A program made the translations under genes and the position numbers. The notes under the pieces are model-generated. The model made no database searches. It was not told the DNA's origin and saw only the letters and a program-made list of their open reading frames with translations. A stretch of 29,998 nt of DNA from Sphacelaria rigidula. Taxonomy: Eukaryota; Phaeophyceae; Sphacelariales. Location: assembly GCA_964200075.2 (NCBI GenBank), contig CAXNAA020000070.1, forward strand, positions 1 to 29,998, written 5' to 3'. This document shows positions 27,634-29,998 of the stretch, one piece after another. How positions within the stretch are numbered: position 1 is the stretch's first letter; each line of letters begins with the position of its first letter.

Positions 27634-29349
27634 CGCCAAGTGGGGAGTGGGATGTAGCCGGGGGGGGGTCATCATTCGCGTAGGATCAATCGAATCGACT
27701 TGGTCATTGGTGAAAAAATATGTTTGTGTTTCATCGTTGAGGCATCCCTTGTACCTTACCTCTTGGCGTGGATTTTATTCGGGTTCTCGCCATGGGAGAG
27801 GGGGGAGCGATGAATGAAGGAGCAGGTGTGAACAGTTCTGCCTTGTTGTCTTGGCCCAAGGCGTGGCTCGAGCATTGTCGTCATCGCAGCTCAAAGAATT
27901 CGACTCATCGCACTGAAGACAGGTGTCGGAGCAGTTTATGGAGGGATTGTGTCGGTACATGTTCTGGGGAGTGTTTCGGTCCACTGAGGGAGGGGAATAG
28001 ACGCGACATATGTCGGTTGCGGATGACGCCGGTGTGCACGTCAAGCGCAGTTTGATTTTGTGGGGGTCTTCTTCAGCTTGTGTGGCGTCTCCGTGGCGCT
28101 CGCTCGGGCAGTCGAGTGCCTACCCAGTGCCATATGGGCACGCAACTCCAAGAAGTGCTTTTCACAGCAGATCACCTGTCGAAACAGATTTCATTTGTGG
28201 TTTTAGCGCTGTAGAGACGTAGGCCGACAGCAGTCTGGTACTTTCGTGCAGTTTCTAGCATGTTCTTCCTCATGTACGGTGGGCCATGATTCCATTGCCC
28301 GACATGCGGGAGGGTTGTACCGGCTCTACAGCAGGAATTAGGAAGTACGCATGTGACGAATTGAACCGAGAACGGATGATGACCAAGCAAAAGCAACACT
28401 CGATCTTTGGTTTCGTATACCCAAGACGGTGTCTTGTGGGGACGAAAACACATGATCTGTCCCGTATTTTTCTCGTGATTTCGATGCATGGAAGCTCCTT
28501 GGGCTTTTGAAAAGTGTTGGAGGACCTTGGAAACCCGTGTTTGGGCTGCTCGAGAAACAACCAGCGTGCAGAGAATCATTCATTGTGACCACAGTGCATT
28601 GCTGTGGAACAAGGGCCAGTGTGTGAACAAGAACCCGCATCAGATGCATAGCGCTTGGGAACAAGGTGTCAGTTCGTGACAGATTGGGCTCCGGGTGCTG
28701 CCAAGTTCAGAATTCGGAGCAGTCTTGTTCAGAGCACCGATATGAGAAATATGTGTGTTCTGTCTCGATGGTACCCATCATGGAGGGGTGTCTCAAACTC
28801 GAGGTTCCCTGTATCTTTCACAGTAATTAATTTGCAGTGGAGTACATGGAGAACCTTGAGTTTGAGATTCTTCTATTGGCCGTTATTGCAAAACTTGCTA
28901 CGAGCTGGGCCAGCCTAAGAATTGACTCTGCTTGCTTGTTTTTCGTTTTTGCTTGTTTATCACCATGTTTGACACTGTGCCCAAGTGTTTTTGCTTATCA
29001 CTACAAACATCATGTCCCGCCGCATATTCTGTCCATGACTAGCCTGCGCCGCTCTAATTTCAGGGACGAAATGATTTCTATCGCCACTACTCGTACGTGG
29101 AGGGAGTTGGTACCCACCATTTTGGACCGGATAGGTATCTCAAGAACACCTTCGCCCAACCCATTTGATTGATAAGAATCCCGCACCTATACCCCTGGAC
29201 AGGAATCATTTAGTTTCAAGCGCGCTGAGGAGGGGTGCCATTTAACGTTTTGGCCCGTACCGTGAGAAAGCGACGCCGCCACGGACATTCACTACTCCTA
29301 CTTCACCTTTTTTCCGTCTATGACAACTTCCCGCCGCTCCCACCTCGGG
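27634..29349. other. 3' flank of the QCR8-like gene, nothing firmly coding
   Basis: No domain or consistent exon chain is seen. It holds one copy of the CGAGCTGGGCCAGC motif at 28899-28914. Confidence 0.5.
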
Positions 29350-29433
29350 GATGAAATCATTCTGTCCCCTTCCCGAATACCCACAAAAATGGATGAAATC
29401 ACTCTGTCCCCTTCCCGAATACCCACAAATTAT
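29350..29433. repeat. 42-bp tandem duplication
   Basis: Two adjacent 42-bp units start at 29350 and 29392 (GATGAAATCAYTCTGTCCCC, then TTCCCGAATACCCACAAA) and differ at only a few positions. The period is a multiple of three, so an overlapping frame keeps open (MKS.CPLPEYPQ twice on plus). Confidence 0.85.
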
Positions 29434-29839
29434 TGACTTGCCCTGTACGGTACGGGCGACCATGCCCCTTGGGGAAGGAGAAGTACCAGTAGAGTGCGTA
29501 TCGCGTGGCTGCAAGCCGTGCTATAATTTCGGGACTGATGTCGTTATAGCACCCCCCAAAAGAGCCAAAAAAGTTACTCCTTCTGCTCCGTATTATGAGC
29601 TGGATGAGGACCAAATGCGGTCTAACACCGGTCTGTGTTGCTTCTTTTTCGAACATTTTCCCCCTTCGGTCTCTTCTCTTTCACACGGTTCGGCCACAAA
29701 CACTTCTTATTTTTTTAATTTCCCTACAAAAAAAGTTCTCCCACCCCAGCAGAAGAAGGTGAACGTCGAAGTCTCACTTGCGGGACTCTATTGCCCTAGA
29801 CGGGGTGGTTGTGCCGCTACGAGTAGGCGAAATAAATAA
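29351..29839 (+). CDS. Uncertain open frame of 162 codons
   Basis: The frame begins inside the 42-bp repeat and includes IAPPKRAKKVTPSAPYYELD and EDQMRSNTGL, which look protein-like, then a phenylalanine-rich part. No family is recognised. It could be an exon, a transposon remnant or chance. Confidence 0.2.
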   Translation: MKSFCPLPEYPQKWMKSLCPLPEYPQIIDLPCTVRATMPLGEGEVPVECVSRGCKPCYNFGTDVVIAPPKRAKKVTPSAPYYELDEDQMRSNTGLCCFFFEHFPPSVSSLSHGSATNTSYFFNFPTKKVLPPQQKKVNVEVSLAGLYCPRRGGCAATSRRNK

Positions 29840-29861
29840 TAATGATAATAATGTGTCGGTC

Positions 29862-29935
29862 GCTCCGGTGGCTCAGTTGGTAACCTCGTAACCTTCTGAT
29901 GGTGGTGAGTAGTGGGGCTCGATTCCCGGAGATAT
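29862..29935 (+). other. tRNA-like sequence or SINE head with Pol III A and B boxes
   Basis: A box TGGCTCAGTTGG (29869-29880) fits the Pol III consensus exactly, and B box GGCTCGATTCC (29916-29926) fits at all but one position. The acceptor stem does not pair and no clear anticodon arm forms, so it is not a functional tRNA. It is most likely a tRNA pseudogene or the head of a SINE running out of the window. Confidence 0.6.
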
Positions 29936-29998
29936 CTGGAATATTTTCTCACACCATGCTCAACAGTGGAGAGCGACTTTGTCGTTGGTACATAAAGT

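Noticed and set aside
28172-28664. Overlapping frames on both strands near 28200-28660
   Set aside because: Three frames are open over the same stretch without domains, which fits chance.

Overview
The window looks like nuclear DNA of a complex eukaryote, most likely a brown alga or a close stramenopile relative. This is inferred from short exons with in-phase GT-AG junctions, introns mostly of 0.3 to 1.9 kb, many small non-coding repeats, a TTAGGG-type telomere-like array inside an intron, and a CBS-CBS-PB1 type protein. No bacterial operon structure, rRNA gene or CRISPR array was seen.

Region 1 (574-11994, plus strand) is the 3' part of one large gene. Fifteen exons join in phase to 848 codons plus a stop. 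The product carries CBS domains, a PB1 domain and a C-terminal membrane anchor, like the plant CBSCBSPB1 proteins. Here the four-CBS block is duplicated in tandem inside one protein. The first block is cut by the window edge and has no PB1 of its own. One exon (4948-5211) contains both the end of block 1 and the start of block 2, so this is a true fusion rather than two genes. The introns hold SINE-like elements, a hAT-like MITE with a perfect 8-bp target duplication, a telomere-like repeat next to a 3' splice site, and a cluster of ACTCG/CGAGT palindromes.

Region 2 (13341 to about 19422, minus strand) is a second multi-exon gene, convergent with the first. Seven exons join in phase to 1168 codons plus a stop; the 5' end is unresolved. 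I do not recognise the protein by name. It contains three copies of a module of the form 'LF..Y ... F..F..D ... F..FL..L..IA', reminiscent of the EF-hand-like fold of TPPP/p25-alpha proteins, with a long low-complexity linker of about 480 residues between modules 2 and 3. One of its introns carries a foldback MITE with TA target sites.

Region 3 (about 19423-26510) is gene-poor. It holds a possible membrane-protein ORF on the minus strand (21877-22371), a second copy of the hAT-like MITE, and a large near-palindromic foldback (23790-24058).

Region 4 (26511-27633, plus strand) contains the last two exons of a small protein that matches QCR8, the subunit of mitochondrial complex III with a single membrane span. 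The end of the window has a 42-bp tandem duplication and a tRNA-like or SINE-head sequence with Pol III A and B boxes.

The three confident genes (membrane-anchored CBS/PB1 protein, modular TPPP-like protein, complex III subunit) show no obvious functional link, as is usual for a eukaryotic locus.
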